64,000 nt of DNA from Candidatus Fraserbacteria bacterium (lineage in GTDB: Bacteria; Bipolaricaulota; Bipolaricaulia; RBG-16-55-9; JAJCYT01): contig JAJCYT010000030.1 of the NCBI GenBank assembly GCA_029262795.1, forward strand, positions 1-64,000, read 5' to 3'. The notes beneath the pieces were generated by a model, which worked only from the letters and a program-made list of their open reading frames with translations, did no database searches and was not told the DNA's origin. Made by a program: the position numbers and the translations under genes. Below are positions 33,943 through 42,935 of this stretch, one piece after another; the first letter of the stretch is position 1, and every line of letters begins with the position of its first letter.

Positions 33943-34003
33943 ACCCGTCCTTCCTAACAGTGGTGTTTAAATGAATTATCCGAAACAGGAAAGCAGTTGG
34001 ATA

Positions 34004-35134
34004 TCAACTATTGGTTTTTAGGGTATCAATAACTTTATGGAAGATTGTGGATCGAATTGAGTTGATCACATTGGCACCTCGATGGCGCAGTGGATGAACT
34101 CGATTCGTTAGCAAGATAACGCCAAGGTTGTGTTCAGGATCAATGACCACAGATGTTCCCGTAAACCCTGTATGGGTCATGGCATAAGGTGAAGCTGTTG
34201 AAGTGAGAGATTGATCAAAATCGTTGTACATGATCCAACCAATAGATCTTTGTTGATTTAATCCTTTTGTTTGTGATGTCTGGAGAAGCTGAACAGATTC
34301 GGGAGATAAAACCTGACTATGAATCCCTTTTCCTTGATTCAATATCATCTGTGAGAATAAAGCAATATCCCAGGCGGTTGAAAACAATCCAGCATGTCCG
34401 CTCACACCTTCCATTGCCCAAGCATTTTCATCGTGAACTGTACCGACAAGAACACCGCCTCGGGTGGCATCGTCTTCGGTTGGTGCGATATCAAGGTGTT
34501 TTTCTAGATCAGGATTGTAATTGGTATCGTTCATACCACATGGGGTGAAAATCCAATCTTGCGCCAATTGATCTAAAGATTTGGCTGTGATGGATTCCAA
34601 AGCCAACCCCAATAAGATGAAGTTTAAATCACTGTAAATCACCTGTTGCCCTGGAGGGCAGATCAAACTCAGAATGGGCCATTTATTTTCAAATAAGATT
34701 TCGTGGACGGTAGATCGCCCAACACCTCTATAAAATAAATTGGCCCACGGAATCAGGCCAGATGTGTGGGTAAGCAGATGTCGAATCGTTACTTTCTGCT
34801 GACCGAATGGTTTAAAAGGAGGAAGATAATCTTCCAAGAGGTCATCAAGCTGCCATATTTGTTGATCAACCAGTTTCAATGCCAACGTTGTTGTAACAAT
34901 CACTTTGGTCAGGGATGCAAGATCAAACAGGGTTGTCGGCAGCATTGGTTTTTTATCTGGCTGTTCTTGGGCAAACCCAAAGCTGGCGTGATGCAAGACC
35001 TCACCTTGATGCAAAATCAACAAAACAGCGCCAGGAAAGTGACCCTCCTGGATACATTTATTTAGATATTGGCCGGTTTCATTGAATCTCGAATCAATTT
35101 TTGGAAGTGCCGTTGGGACCCTTAAGCCTGCCAA
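34004..35134 (-). CDS. Beta-lactamase-fold serine hydrolase in the muropeptide salvage operon
   Basis: 376 residues, class C beta-lactamase/PBP4-like fold. The catalytic SxxK is in FDLASLTKVIVTT (about residue 74), a YxN-like element is YSDLNFILLG, and HTGFTGTSVVIDP supplies the KTG-equivalent strand (HTG). There is no signal peptide, so it is probably cytoplasmic, unlike a resistance beta-lactamase. It overlaps anmK by 13 bases and is the last gene of the salvage operon. Comparable hydrolases (YbbE type) lie beside murQ in Bacillus. A role in trimming a peptide or ester from imported muropeptides is inferred. Confidence 0.8.
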   Translation of the reverse strand: MAGLRVPTALPKIDSRFNETGQYLNKCIQEGHFPGAVLLILHQGEVLHHASFGFAQEQPDKKPMLPTTLFDLASLTKVIVTTTLALKLVDQQIWQLDDLLEDYLPPFKPFGQQKVTIRHLLTHTSGLIPWANLFYRGVGRSTVHEILFENKWPILSLICPPGQQVIYSDLNFILLGLALESITAKSLDQLAQDWIFTPCGMNDTNYNPDLEKHLDIAPTEDDATRGGVLVGTVHDENAWAMEGVSGHAGLFSTAWDIALFSQMILNQGKGIHSQVLSPESVQLLQTSQTKGLNQQRSIGWIMYNDFDQSLTSTASPYAMTHTGFTGTSVVIDPEHNLGVILLTNRVHPLRHRGANVINSIRSTIFHKVIDTLKTNS

Positions 35135-36303
35135 GGAAGCGCCTTTTGATAAGAAGGAGAAATTTTTCCCATCACCACTGGATACTTTGCTCCCGTGGCA
35201 TTGGGCACATTGTTTGGTCTTCCGTGAAAGGCTTGGTAACCCATAATGGCAAAGCCAATAGCTTCTTTGGCTTCAACCGGAATCCCCATGGATTGCGTGG
35301 TCATGATTTTGACATCATTCAGTCGAGCATCAATCATCTTGAGTAATGTTTGGTTGTGTGCGCCGCCGCCGCCCACAATGAGTTCATCAAAGCCATCCAG
35401 GAATGTTTGACAATTGAGTACCAAGGATGCTGCGCTAAATGCCGTGACGGTGGCAACCAGATCATTTCCATCTAGTTGAGCAGCTTCCGCTTTGTGCAAC
35501 AACTCATGCAAAAAATCTTTGCCAAATTCTTCTCTCCCCGTACTCTTTGGTGGCGGAAGATGGATAAATGGGTGTTGCATCAACATGTCTAAAAACGATT
35601 CATCAATGCGCCCTTGACCAGCCATGACACCATTTTCATCATACACTTTCTGTCCTTGGGTTAAGTGTTCGACCACACCATCAATGATCATACTGGCAGG
35701 GCCAGTATCAAAAGCCACCAAATCCTCTAATGTTGCTGAGGCTGGCATATGGGTCACATTGGCAATCCCTCCCAAGTTGAGTAACACACGGGCGTGTGTT
35801 TTGCTGCGAAAGAGAATATGGTCCACGTATGGAATTAAAGGTGCAGCTTCCCCGCCGGCTGCCATATCACGCGTACGAAAATCGCCGATGGTGGTAATGC
35901 CGGTTCGCTCGACAATCACATCGCTTTCGCCAATTTGAAGTGTTGATGATACGCCAAATTCAGACTCCACAAAACGTTGTGGTAAATGACAAATGGTTTG
36001 TCCGTGATTACAAATGAGATCGATTTGTTCGGGCGATTTCTCTGCCCGTTTTATAACTTCTAATGCAGCTTCGGCAAAGTAGTCGCCAAGGAGAAAATTA
36101 AGAGCGCAAAGTTCGGGAACGGTGCCTTCCTCGCGAAGTACAAGCAATTTTTCTTTTACTTGAGGAGGATATTCTTTGTTGATCCAGTCTAATAAATTTA
36201 CATCCAAGTCCAAATCATCACCGGATGGTCCTTGCTTCATTTCAACCAACGCTGCCGTGATACCATCCATGGATGTGCCCGAAATCAAACCAACCACAAG
36301 CAT
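35122..36303 (-). CDS. anmK: Anhydro-N-acetylmuramic acid kinase
   Basis: 393 residues. It hydrolyses the 1,6-anhydro ring of anhMurNAc and phosphorylates it to MurNAc-6-phosphate with ATP. The N-terminal GLISGTSMDGITAALVE is the diagnostic motif, followed by LICNHGQTICHLP, FDTGPASMIIDGV and LIVGGGGAHNQTLLKM. Length is slightly above the roughly 370 of characterised enzymes. It abuts murQ, whose substrate is the AnmK product, and overlaps the hydrolase gene downstream. Confidence 0.95.
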   Translation of the reverse strand: MLVVGLISGTSMDGITAALVEMKQGPSGDDLDLDVNLLDWINKEYPPQVKEKLLVLREEGTVPELCALNFLLGDYFAEAALEVIKRAEKSPEQIDLICNHGQTICHLPQRFVESEFGVSSTLQIGESDVIVERTGITTIGDFRTRDMAAGGEAAPLIPYVDHILFRSKTHARVLLNLGGIANVTHMPASATLEDLVAFDTGPASMIIDGVVEHLTQGQKVYDENGVMAGQGRIDESFLDMLMQHPFIHLPPPKSTGREEFGKDFLHELLHKAEAAQLDGNDLVATVTAFSAASLVLNCQTFLDGFDELIVGGGGAHNQTLLKMIDARLNDVKIMTTQSMGIPVEAKEAIGFAIMGYQAFHGRPNNVPNATGAKYPVVMGKISPSYQKALPWQA

Positions 36304-37209
36304 TTAATTTCCACTCCTTAAGGCTTCCAGCGCACGATTCACAAAACCATGATGTTGATTGAGCAGAGAAGCAGCTGCATCAAATGGCACATCCGCTTTC
36401 AGCATCAACAATGAGGTTTTGACATCATAGTCGGATTCTTTTAATGCCGTTTCAATTTGCTCTTCAGGTTTATGGGTTAAATTTTGCAATATATTCATGG
36501 CTCTGCGGCGCAGTTTTTTATTGGTGGCTTTGACATCAACCATGTAATTGTCATACACCTTGCCGAGTTTGACCATGGATGTGGTGCTGATCATGTTGAG
36601 AATCATTTTTTGTGCGGTGCCTGCCTTTAGGCGCGTTGACCCAGCAACGACTTCTGGCCCAACGGCAGCGACAATAGGAATATCTGCAAGTTCCACCAAA
36701 GCACCATTAGGATTGTTGGTAATGCCGACTGTGGTGATTTGATGTTGCTTCGCAGTTTCAATGGCTCCCAAAACAAAGGGTGTTTGGCCACTGGCGGCGA
36801 TGCCAACCATAAGATCATCAGGTGTCATTTCTTTTTCCGCAACCAATCGTTGACCACTTTTTCGATCGTCTTCCTGGCCCTCAATGGCTTCGGAAAAAGC
36901 GCCAATACCGCCAGCCAGGATGCCCTGAATCCGATCTGGGGATGTGCTGAATGTGGGTGGACATTCCACAGCATCCAGAATGCCCAGTCGTCCACTGGTC
37001 CCTGCGCCAATGTAGAAGATGTTGCCGCCTTTTGCGTAAGTGTTAACGAAAGCTTCGACTGCTTGTTCAATTTGATCAATGGCTTTGGATACGGCGGTGG
37101 CAACTTGTTGATCTTCGCGATTAATAATGTTTAAAATTTCTTTGATCGGCTTTTGATCCAGGCCGGTAGAGTTTTCATTTTGTTGTTCTGTCATCCAACT
37201 GGTTTGCAC
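36304..37209 (-). CDS. murQ: N-acetylmuramic acid 6-phosphate etherase
   Basis: 301 residues from a GTG at 37209, chosen because AAAGGAGGGATAAC precedes it; a longer frame to 37263 would run into the permease gene. MurQ removes the D-lactyl ether from MurNAc-6-P to give GlcNAc-6-P. The SIS domain has YIGAGTSGRLGILDAVECPPTF with the catalytic Glu, AIEGQEDDRKSG with the second Glu, and GIAASGQTPFVLGAI. The C-terminal UBA-like helical part (ALKESDYDVKTSLLMLKAD) is present. The ribosome site lies inside the last codons of the permease gene. Confidence 0.95.
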   Translation of the reverse strand: MQTSWMTEQQNENSTGLDQKPIKEILNIINREDQQVATAVSKAIDQIEQAVEAFVNTYAKGGNIFYIGAGTSGRLGILDAVECPPTFSTSPDRIQGILAGGIGAFSEAIEGQEDDRKSGQRLVAEKEMTPDDLMVGIAASGQTPFVLGAIETAKQHQITTVGITNNPNGALVELADIPIVAAVGPEVVAGSTRLKAGTAQKMILNMISTTSMVKLGKVYDNYMVDVKATNKKLRRRAMNILQNLTHKPEEQIETALKESDYDVKTSLLMLKADVPFDAAASLLNQHHGFVNRALEALRSGN

Positions 37210-37210
37210 G

Positions 37211-38098
37211 TTATCCCTCCTTTTGACGCAAGCGTGGGTCGAGTACTTCCTGCATCGCATCACCCAATAGATTAAAACTAAGCACGATTAAGGCGATGGC
37301 GACACCAGGAAAAACCGTGGCCCAAGGGCTGATTTCCAAAAAATCTTTGCCTTGGCTAATCATGAGACCCAGTGATGCATCGGGTGGCTTCGAGCCCAAT
37401 CCTAAAAAACTGAGTGCAGATTCAAACAAAATTGCAGTGGCCAGTTCCACCGTGGATTGAACAAAGATGGGCACAGCCACGTTTGGCAAAATGTGCCTGA
37501 GAATCACTCGACTTGACCCAGCCCCCATAGCCTGGGCAGCTTCTACAAAATTTTCTTCCTTCACCGCCAAGGTTGGGCCGCGGGCCACGCGAGCAAAAAT
37601 AGGGGTATACACAATCCCAATGGCCAGGATGGCGCTTAAAGACCCCGCACCTAAGATCACCACAATGGTAATTGCCAAGAGCAAAACAGGAAAAGCGAAC
37701 ATCACATCCATTGAGCGCATGATCCAGGCATCCAATCGTCTAAAATATCCAGCCATAATGCCCAGCGTACTTCCCACAATCACGGCAAAAATTACCGCTG
37801 CAAAAGCAATGTATAAAGAAATTCGGAACGCATAAAAAATACGGCTGAGTATATCTCGCCCATAAAAATCCGTGCCCAGCCAATAGTCCCAGGTTGGTGC
37901 AGAAAAACGGTCTCTGGCATGCATTTCAGTTGGCACATAGGGTGCAATCCAGGGTGCAAAAACAGCTAAAAACACAATGGTTACTAGCAGGATAAAACCA
38001 ATCAAACCTTTCTTGTTTCGAAAGAAAAGCTGATAAAGTTTAGGTTTCTCACGCCCACCCGAAGGTATCGTAGTGACAACTTTTTGTTGACTAGTCAT
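37211..38098 (-). CDS. Peptide/muropeptide ABC transporter permease (DppC type)
   Basis: 295 residues from the ATG at 38098, which overlaps the dppB-type stop by 8 bases (ATGACTAG). An N-terminal helix (GLIGFILLVTIVFLAVFAPW), the periplasmic GTDFYGRDILSRIFYAFRIS segment typical of DppC/OppC, and the EAA loop EAAQAMGAGSSRVILRHILPN are clear; five to six membrane helices are seen. Position ahead of murQ and anmK indicates import of a peptidoglycan fragment. The ATPase subunits are not encoded here. Confidence 0.9.
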   Translation of the reverse strand: MTSQQKVVTTIPSGGREKPKLYQLFFRNKKGLIGFILLVTIVFLAVFAPWIAPYVPTEMHARDRFSAPTWDYWLGTDFYGRDILSRIFYAFRISLYIAFAAVIFAVIVGSTLGIMAGYFRRLDAWIMRSMDVMFAFPVLLLAITIVVILGAGSLSAILAIGIVYTPIFARVARGPTLAVKEENFVEAAQAMGAGSSRVILRHILPNVAVPIFVQSTVELATAILFESALSFLGLGSKPPDASLGLMISQGKDFLEISPWATVFPGVAIALIVLSFNLLGDAMQEVLDPRLRQKEG

Positions 38099-39038
38099 AA
38101 CGAATCTTTGGGTTGAGGAAAATGTATAACACATCGACGATCAGATTCACAAACACAAAACTGACCACACCAAATAGCACAATCATCTGTAACAAAGGAT
38201 AATCCCGCCCTGTGATGGACTCTACGCCTAATCGCCCTAAACCAGGAATTGCAAACACATGTTCCACGATGATCACCCCACCCATTAAATATCCCGCAAT
38301 GATGCCAATGAGGGTGATGATTGGAATCATTGCGTTTTTGAGCATGTGTTTATAGACAACAATCCCCTCGGCCAAGCCCTTTGCTCTGGCTGTTTTAACA
38401 TAATCACGTTGTCGCACATCCAATAATGACGCTCTCACCACGCGTGCGATAGCTGCAATATTGGGCAAGGCCAGGGTGATTGCCGGGAGGAAGAATGCTT
38501 TTAGATTTTCCAATGGCGCATCGGCCAACGATGGAAAATTGACGATGGGAAACCACCTTAAGTAAACACTGAATACCAAAATAAACATGATGCCGCTCCA
38601 AAAAGTCGGCAGTGACAACCCAATTAACGTAAAGAACTGAAAAATAAATCCAACCCATTTGCTGCGTGTTATAGCTGCCAGTGTGCCAAGGGGAATTGCA
38701 ATGACCACGGATAAAATAAGCGCATATAAAGCCAACTCAACAGTAAACGGATAACGCTCGGAAAGAAGATCCATCACTGTTTTTCCAGAACTGATGGACT
38801 TGCCAAAATTACCTGTCAATACATTTTGTAACCAGATGCCATATTGTACATACACAGGTTGATCCAGGCCCATTTTCTTGCGCATTGCTTCAAGCGTTTC
38901 GGGGTTTGCGGCCTCTGTGCCCAACATGGTCACAGCAGGATCACCCGGGATCATATGAATAAGCAAAAAAACGAGGATGGAAACAACAAATAAAATAGGA
39001 ATCAAAAAGATGAGCCGCTTGATGATGTATGCCCACAT
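38091..39038 (-). CDS. Peptide/muropeptide ABC transporter permease (DppB type)
   Basis: 315 residues, six membrane helices. The start MWAYIIKRLIFLIPILFVVSILVF, MIPGDPAV and MRKKMGLDQPVYVQYGIWLQ are DppB/OppB hallmarks. The EAA loop appears as TARAKGLAEGIVVYKHMLKN. It ends NPKIRYD, also typical. It is separated from the binding-protein gene by a strong hairpin and is coupled to the DppC-type gene. Confidence 0.92.
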   Translation of the reverse strand: MWAYIIKRLIFLIPILFVVSILVFLLIHMIPGDPAVTMLGTEAANPETLEAMRKKMGLDQPVYVQYGIWLQNVLTGNFGKSISSGKTVMDLLSERYPFTVELALYALILSVVIAIPLGTLAAITRSKWVGFIFQFFTLIGLSLPTFWSGIMFILVFSVYLRWFPIVNFPSLADAPLENLKAFFLPAITLALPNIAAIARVVRASLLDVRQRDYVKTARAKGLAEGIVVYKHMLKNAMIPIITLIGIIAGYLMGGVIIVEHVFAIPGLGRLGVESITGRDYPLLQMIVLFGVVSFVFVNLIVDVLYIFLNPKIRYD

Positions 39039-39090
39039 AAGATGGCCTGGCCTCCGCCCTCGAACTGATTTGACACTGGCAGGATATCAG

Positions 39091-39122
39091 AAAAGGAGGG
39101 GATGATTTCATCCCCTCCTTTT
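39091..39122 (-). terminator. Intercistronic terminator/attenuator between binding-protein and permease genes
   Basis: AAAAGGAGGGGATGA and TCATCCCCTCCTTTT form a perfect 15-bp stem with a 2-base loop, with T-rich sequence on the far side in one orientation and A-rich in the other. Partial read-through would give more binding protein than permease. Confidence 0.85.
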
Positions 39123-39145
39123 ATTTTTCACAGTCTATTAAAATG

Positions 39146-40675
39146 TTAACGATTCAGCGATGCGCCACGGATAGATGCAATGGACTGATCGGCACGCAGC
39201 GTGAAATCCTGAACATCTGAAGACATCACAGCAAACACCTCAGCATAGTTTAAGAACAGGAAAGGCACCTGATCAGCAATTCGCTGCTGAAGCTGGTTGT
39301 AGATTTCCACACGATCGTTGAGGCCGGAAACAAGACGACCATCTGCCAATAGGGAATCCACTTCAGGGTCGGAGAACTTAAACACATTGGTGGAGCCACC
39401 GGTCACCAAGTGACGGTTCAGGTGGATGTCTGGATCTGGGTTCCCACCATTGAGTGAAACAAAGGTGTCAAAGTTACTGTTTCTCCAGTTGTCTACCCAA
39501 GTGGCAATATCGATTAACTCAAGCTCAGTGGTGATGCCTGCTTGCTCGAACTGCTGTTGCAACACTTCGGCAATTTGAACCGCTTCAGGCACAGTTGGAA
39601 GCGGAGAAATTGTGAAGGTCAGGTTTTCCTGGCCTGCATCTGCTAAAAGTGCTTGAGCAGCTGGAATGTCGCGTTCGTAGTTCGCCAACTGTCCAGAGGA
39701 AAGTGGGCCAAATTCGGTTACACTGGCAGCCAATGGTGCAGCCACAACAGCGCGGCCAAAGTAAACAATTTCAGCCAGCTCTTGACGGTCAATGGCCAAA
39801 CTCAAAGCTTGACGCACACGCACATCGGTGAAAGGTTCGCGGTCATTTTGAATGCCAAGCAAACTGTAGCTTAGGCCTGGCGTGGAGATGACATTAAATC
39901 CTGGAACCCCCGCGAAAGAACCTGCACTGATGACATCAACGCCAAAACCGAAGATGACGTCAATTTGACCTGTACGCAATGCGGAACGCAAGGTGGCTGC
40001 TTCAGGAATTTGTCGAATCAAAACACCATCAAGCTTAGGCAATCCGGCTTCCCAATAAGATTCGTTCTTGCTCAGGCTTGCAAAATCTGGGCCCAGTTCG
40101 TCCAACTGGAATGGGCCAGTACCCAAAGTTGCCACCTGAGGGTTGCTCACTTTGGTTGCAAAGTCTTGAGGCACGATGAAGATTTGTGGTAACGCGGACA
40201 GGAATGGTGAAAATGCTTCACTTAACGTAAAGCTAACCTGTGTGTCACTAATAACATCAATAGAGCCAATACTGTTAATGCGGCTGGCTTGCGGAGATGC
40301 GGTGTCTGGATTGAGCACTCGATCAAAGCTGAATTTCACATCGTTGGCTGTAAAGGGGCTGCCATCGTGGAAAGTGACACCAGAGCGCAAGTTGAATGTA
40401 TAGGTCAAGCCATCATCGGACACGTCGAAAGATTCTGCCAAAGCGGGTTGCAAAGCAGAATCGCTGTCGAAGCGCATCAAGCCTTCATACACCTGCTCCA
40501 TCACGCGGAAAGATGAAAATGCTGTTGCCACATGCGGGTCGAGGTTAATAATCTGTTGGGTGATGCCCACACGCAGTACATTGTCGTCCTGAGACTGAGC
40601 TTCGAGGCCGCTAAAAACCAGACTCAGTGCCAGCACGGCAAAGAATATGGCTCGAAAAAAACGTTGAGAAATCAA
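39146..40675 (-). CDS. Family-5 extracellular solute-binding protein of the salvage operon
   Basis: 509 residues from a TTG start backed by AAGGAGGG. The signal peptide (FFRAIFFAVLALSLVFSGLEA) has no lipobox Cys, so the mature protein should be soluble outside the membrane, which favours a periplasm. Family-5 signatures: VLRVGITQQIINLDPHVA, YTFNLRSGVTFHDGSPFTANDVKFSFDRV, IDVIFGFGVDV and VRQALSLAIDRQELAEIVYFGRA. Homologues bind di-/oligopeptides, nickel or murein peptides. Operon partners MurQ and AnmK make an anhydro-muropeptide or anhMurNAc the likely ligand. First gene of the operon, driven by the TGTATATACA-controlled promoter. Confidence 0.88.
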   Translation of the reverse strand: MISQRFFRAIFFAVLALSLVFSGLEAQSQDDNVLRVGITQQIINLDPHVATAFSSFRVMEQVYEGLMRFDSDSALQPALAESFDVSDDGLTYTFNLRSGVTFHDGSPFTANDVKFSFDRVLNPDTASPQASRINSIGSIDVISDTQVSFTLSEAFSPFLSALPQIFIVPQDFATKVSNPQVATLGTGPFQLDELGPDFASLSKNESYWEAGLPKLDGVLIRQIPEAATLRSALRTGQIDVIFGFGVDVISAGSFAGVPGFNVISTPGLSYSLLGIQNDREPFTDVRVRQALSLAIDRQELAEIVYFGRAVVAAPLAASVTEFGPLSSGQLANYERDIPAAQALLADAGQENLTFTISPLPTVPEAVQIAEVLQQQFEQAGITTELELIDIATWVDNWRNSNFDTFVSLNGGNPDPDIHLNRHLVTGGSTNVFKFSDPEVDSLLADGRLVSGLNDRVEIYNQLQQRIADQVPFLFLNYAEVFAVMSSDVQDFTLRADQSIASIRGASLNR

Positions 40676-40791
40676 GTAACCCTCCTTGAAAGGTAATCAT
40701 ATTTTTGATGAGCAAGTGAACTTTCGTTTACCTCCTTGATCGTGCGATTCAAGCTGAAACCTCGCTCATCTAAAGTTTCATTTTATGTCTA

Positions 40792-40830
40792 CTGTATATA
40801 CAGCTTATCATTAAAATTCTAAAACGTCAA
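40792..40830 (-). promoter_or_regulatory. Promoter and GntR-type operator of the salvage operon
   Basis: On the minus strand: -35 TTGACG (40830-40825), 17-base spacer, -10 TAAGCT (40807-40802), then the palindrome CTGTATATACAG (40803-40792) covering the expected start site. The same arrangement controls the divergent regulator gene. The leader to the TTG start of the binding-protein gene is about 120 bases. Confidence 0.65.
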
Positions 40831-40946
40831 TCCATAGCTTTCTCAATCGCTGATTGTTGTTATCTTTATCTCAATTATTACCTATCATTCACGATTAATT
40901 GCCAATTTGAAAATAAAAAACACACACGGCCATAGTATAGAACAGT

Positions 40947-40987
40947 TTGAATTTAACAAAAAAACCTGCTATGCTGTATATACAATG
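40947..40987 (+). promoter_or_regulatory. Promoter and operator of the gntR-nagAB operon, leaderless
   Basis: -35 TTGAAT (40947-40952), exactly 17-base spacer, -10 TATGCT (40970-40975), then TGTATATACA (40975-40984) ending directly at the ATG at 40985. A start site 6-8 bases after the -10 falls at 40981-40983, so the mRNA would have almost no leader; no ribosome site is present. Bound repressor would cover the -10 end and start site. Confidence 0.65.
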
Positions 40988-41743
40988 TCACGAATAGTAA
41001 AAGGCCCTCTTCAGCGACTCCGCAAAGACATCCCCCTGCCTTTGTATTATCAGCTGAAGGAACTGATCAAGCATCAAATTGAAACCAAAGCATTTAAGCC
41101 CCACGACCGTTTGCCTTCAGAAATTGAACTCAGCGAAGTTTATGGCGTAAGCCGCATGACGGCTCGTCGGGCATTGGTAGACCTTGAAAATGAGGGGTTT
41201 GTTTATCGTGAATCAGGTCGAGGCACCTTTGTCGCAGAGCCTAAATTAAGGCAAGGATTACGCCGCCTAACCAGTTTTACCGAAGACATTAAAGCGCGAG
41301 GCATGGTGCCAGGGGCCAAGGTTAGAGAAGTCGAACTTGTTAGCGATGAACATGTCGCTCAAAAACTGAATGTTGATGCAACTGAAACTTTGGTGAAAGT
41401 ACAACGAGTTCGACTGGCTGATAATCTTCCATTGGCGTTAGAAACTTCATATTTAATCCATAGATATTGCCCTGAAATTGAGCAAAGTGATTTTACTAAT
41501 ATTTCCCTCTACAAGGTTCTTAACGAACAATATGGCATTTATCTAGGCAAAGCGGAGCAATATCTGGAAGCTAAATCCGCCGGCCCTTTAGAAGCACAAG
41601 TTTTGGAAATTGAAGAAGGGAAATCTGTGCTTTTGATGGAACGTACCACCTATTTGGACGACAATGAAACACCGATTGAATTTGTAAATTCCGTTTATCG
41701 TTCCGATCGCTATCGTTTTTACGTTGAACTCAAAGCTGGATAA
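40985..41743 (+). CDS. GntR/HutC family transcriptional regulator (NagR-like)
   Basis: 252 residues from the ATG at 40985. An N-terminal GntR winged helix-turn-helix (PLYYQLKELIKHQIETKAF, LPSEIELSEVYGVSRMTARR, YRESGRGTFVAEP) is followed by a UTRA ligand domain (LRRLTSFTEDIKARGMVPGA, PLALETSYLIHRYCPEI, VLLMERTTYLDDNETPIEFVNS). NagR/YvoA and DasR of this subfamily respond to GlcNAc-6-P or GlcN-6-P. It heads the operon with nagA and nagB, and identical palindromes at its own promoter and at the divergent operon indicate autorepression and control of both arms. The effector is inferred. Confidence 0.88.
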   Translation: MSRIVKGPLQRLRKDIPLPLYYQLKELIKHQIETKAFKPHDRLPSEIELSEVYGVSRMTARRALVDLENEGFVYRESGRGTFVAEPKLRQGLRRLTSFTEDIKARGMVPGAKVREVELVSDEHVAQKLNVDATETLVKVQRVRLADNLPLALETSYLIHRYCPEIEQSDFTNISLYKVLNEQYGIYLGKAEQYLEAKSAGPLEAQVLEIEEGKSVLLMERTTYLDDNETPIEFVNSVYRSDRYRFYVELKAG

Positions 41744-41771
41744 TTGATTTCAAACCCACTGAAATTCCAAC

Positions 41772-42935
41772 ATGCACCCATCATTAATCATCCAAAACGG
41801 CCAAGTGGTTTCGCCAAAAACTGGTTCAATCGCTCGTAGCGACTTATTCATTCGCCATCATCAAATTGAGCAGGTAGGGAAAATTGATGATACATCCAGC
41901 AAAAATACTCATTTCATCAATGCAGAAAATTTATACGTCTCACCGGGCTTTATTGATTTACAAGTGAATGGCGGTGGAGGCTATGATTTTCTTCAAGCAA
42001 CTTCTACAGAAATTGACGCTATTATTAATTTCTATTATCAACATGGAACCACGGGTCTGCTGCCCACACTGATCACAAACCCTATTTCTCATCTAAGAAA
42101 AATAATGGATGTGATCAAACAAAAGAATCATCCGAGTGTGCTTGGAGTACATCTGGAAGGTCCGTTTATTGCTGAATCTAAAAGGGGGACTCACAATTTA
42201 AATCATATTTTGAAGCCTGATCTTGATCCTCTGCGATCATTGATCGATGGTTTTCAAGATTTGATTCAGGTGATTTCGTTTGCAGCAGAGCAACCTGGAG
42301 GTTGGGAATTGCTGGATGAGATAAAAAAAATTGCAATTCCGGCGCTCGGTCACTCTGAAGCCACTTATGAACAAACGATTGAATTTGTCAATCGTGGCGG
42401 TCGGTTGATGACACATTTATTTAATGCAATGACTGAATTGCACCATCGCCAACCTGGTGCAGTTGGGGCAGCTTTAGACACTGATGTCATGGTGAGCTTG
42501 ATTGTTGATGCCATTCATTTACACCCAGCTATTGTTCGTTTGGTCGTTGAAAGTAAAGACATAAAAAATATCTGTCTTGTCACGGATGCAATCAGCGCTG
42601 CCGGCATGGGGGATGGCACTTGGTCGTTGGGAGATGTGACGGTGAATGTAGAAAACGGGATTGCCAAAAGTGATGATCAAACCTTGGCTGGAAGCCTGTT
42701 GACGCTAGATCAAGCTTTGAAAAATCTGGTTTCATTTACATCTATTTCACTTCCAGATGCAGTACGTACAGTCACACTCAACCCGGCAATGCTGCTTGGC
42801 CTTGATCAGCGCAAAGGTGATCTTCAAGCGGGGTTTGATGCGGACATCGTCATCTTTGATCAGGACTTTAATGTTCATTACACCATCGTGATGGGAAAGG
42901 TGGTGTATTCGCGTGAAACTGTCAATACACCCTAA
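41772..42935 (+). CDS. nagA: N-acetylglucosamine-6-phosphate deacetylase
   Basis: 387 residues, amidohydrolase fold. Metal and catalytic motifs in order: FIDLQVNGGGGYDF, GVHLEGPFI, ALGHSEATYEQ, MTHLFNAMTELHHRQPG and LVTDAISAAGMGDG with the catalytic Asp. C-terminal LDQRKGDLQAGFDADIVIFD is typical. It converts GlcNAc-6-P, the MurQ product, to GlcN-6-P and acetate. It follows gntR by 28 bases and overlaps nagB by 23 bases. Confidence 0.95.
   Translation: MHPSLIIQNGQVVSPKTGSIARSDLFIRHHQIEQVGKIDDTSSKNTHFINAENLYVSPGFIDLQVNGGGGYDFLQATSTEIDAIINFYYQHGTTGLLPTLITNPISHLRKIMDVIKQKNHPSVLGVHLEGPFIAESKRGTHNLNHILKPDLDPLRSLIDGFQDLIQVISFAAEQPGGWELLDEIKKIAIPALGHSEATYEQTIEFVNRGGRLMTHLFNAMTELHHRQPGAVGAALDTDVMVSLIVDAIHLHPAIVRLVVESKDIKNICLVTDAISAAGMGDGTWSLGDVTVNVENGIAKSDDQTLAGSLLTLDQALKNLVSFTSISLPDAVRTVTLNPAMLLGLDQRKGDLQAGFDADIVIFDQDFNVHYTIVMGKVVYSRETVNTP

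Noticed and set aside
34004-35134. Antibiotic-resistance beta-lactamase
   Set aside because: No signal peptide and an operon position with anmK and murQ point to cell-wall recycling.
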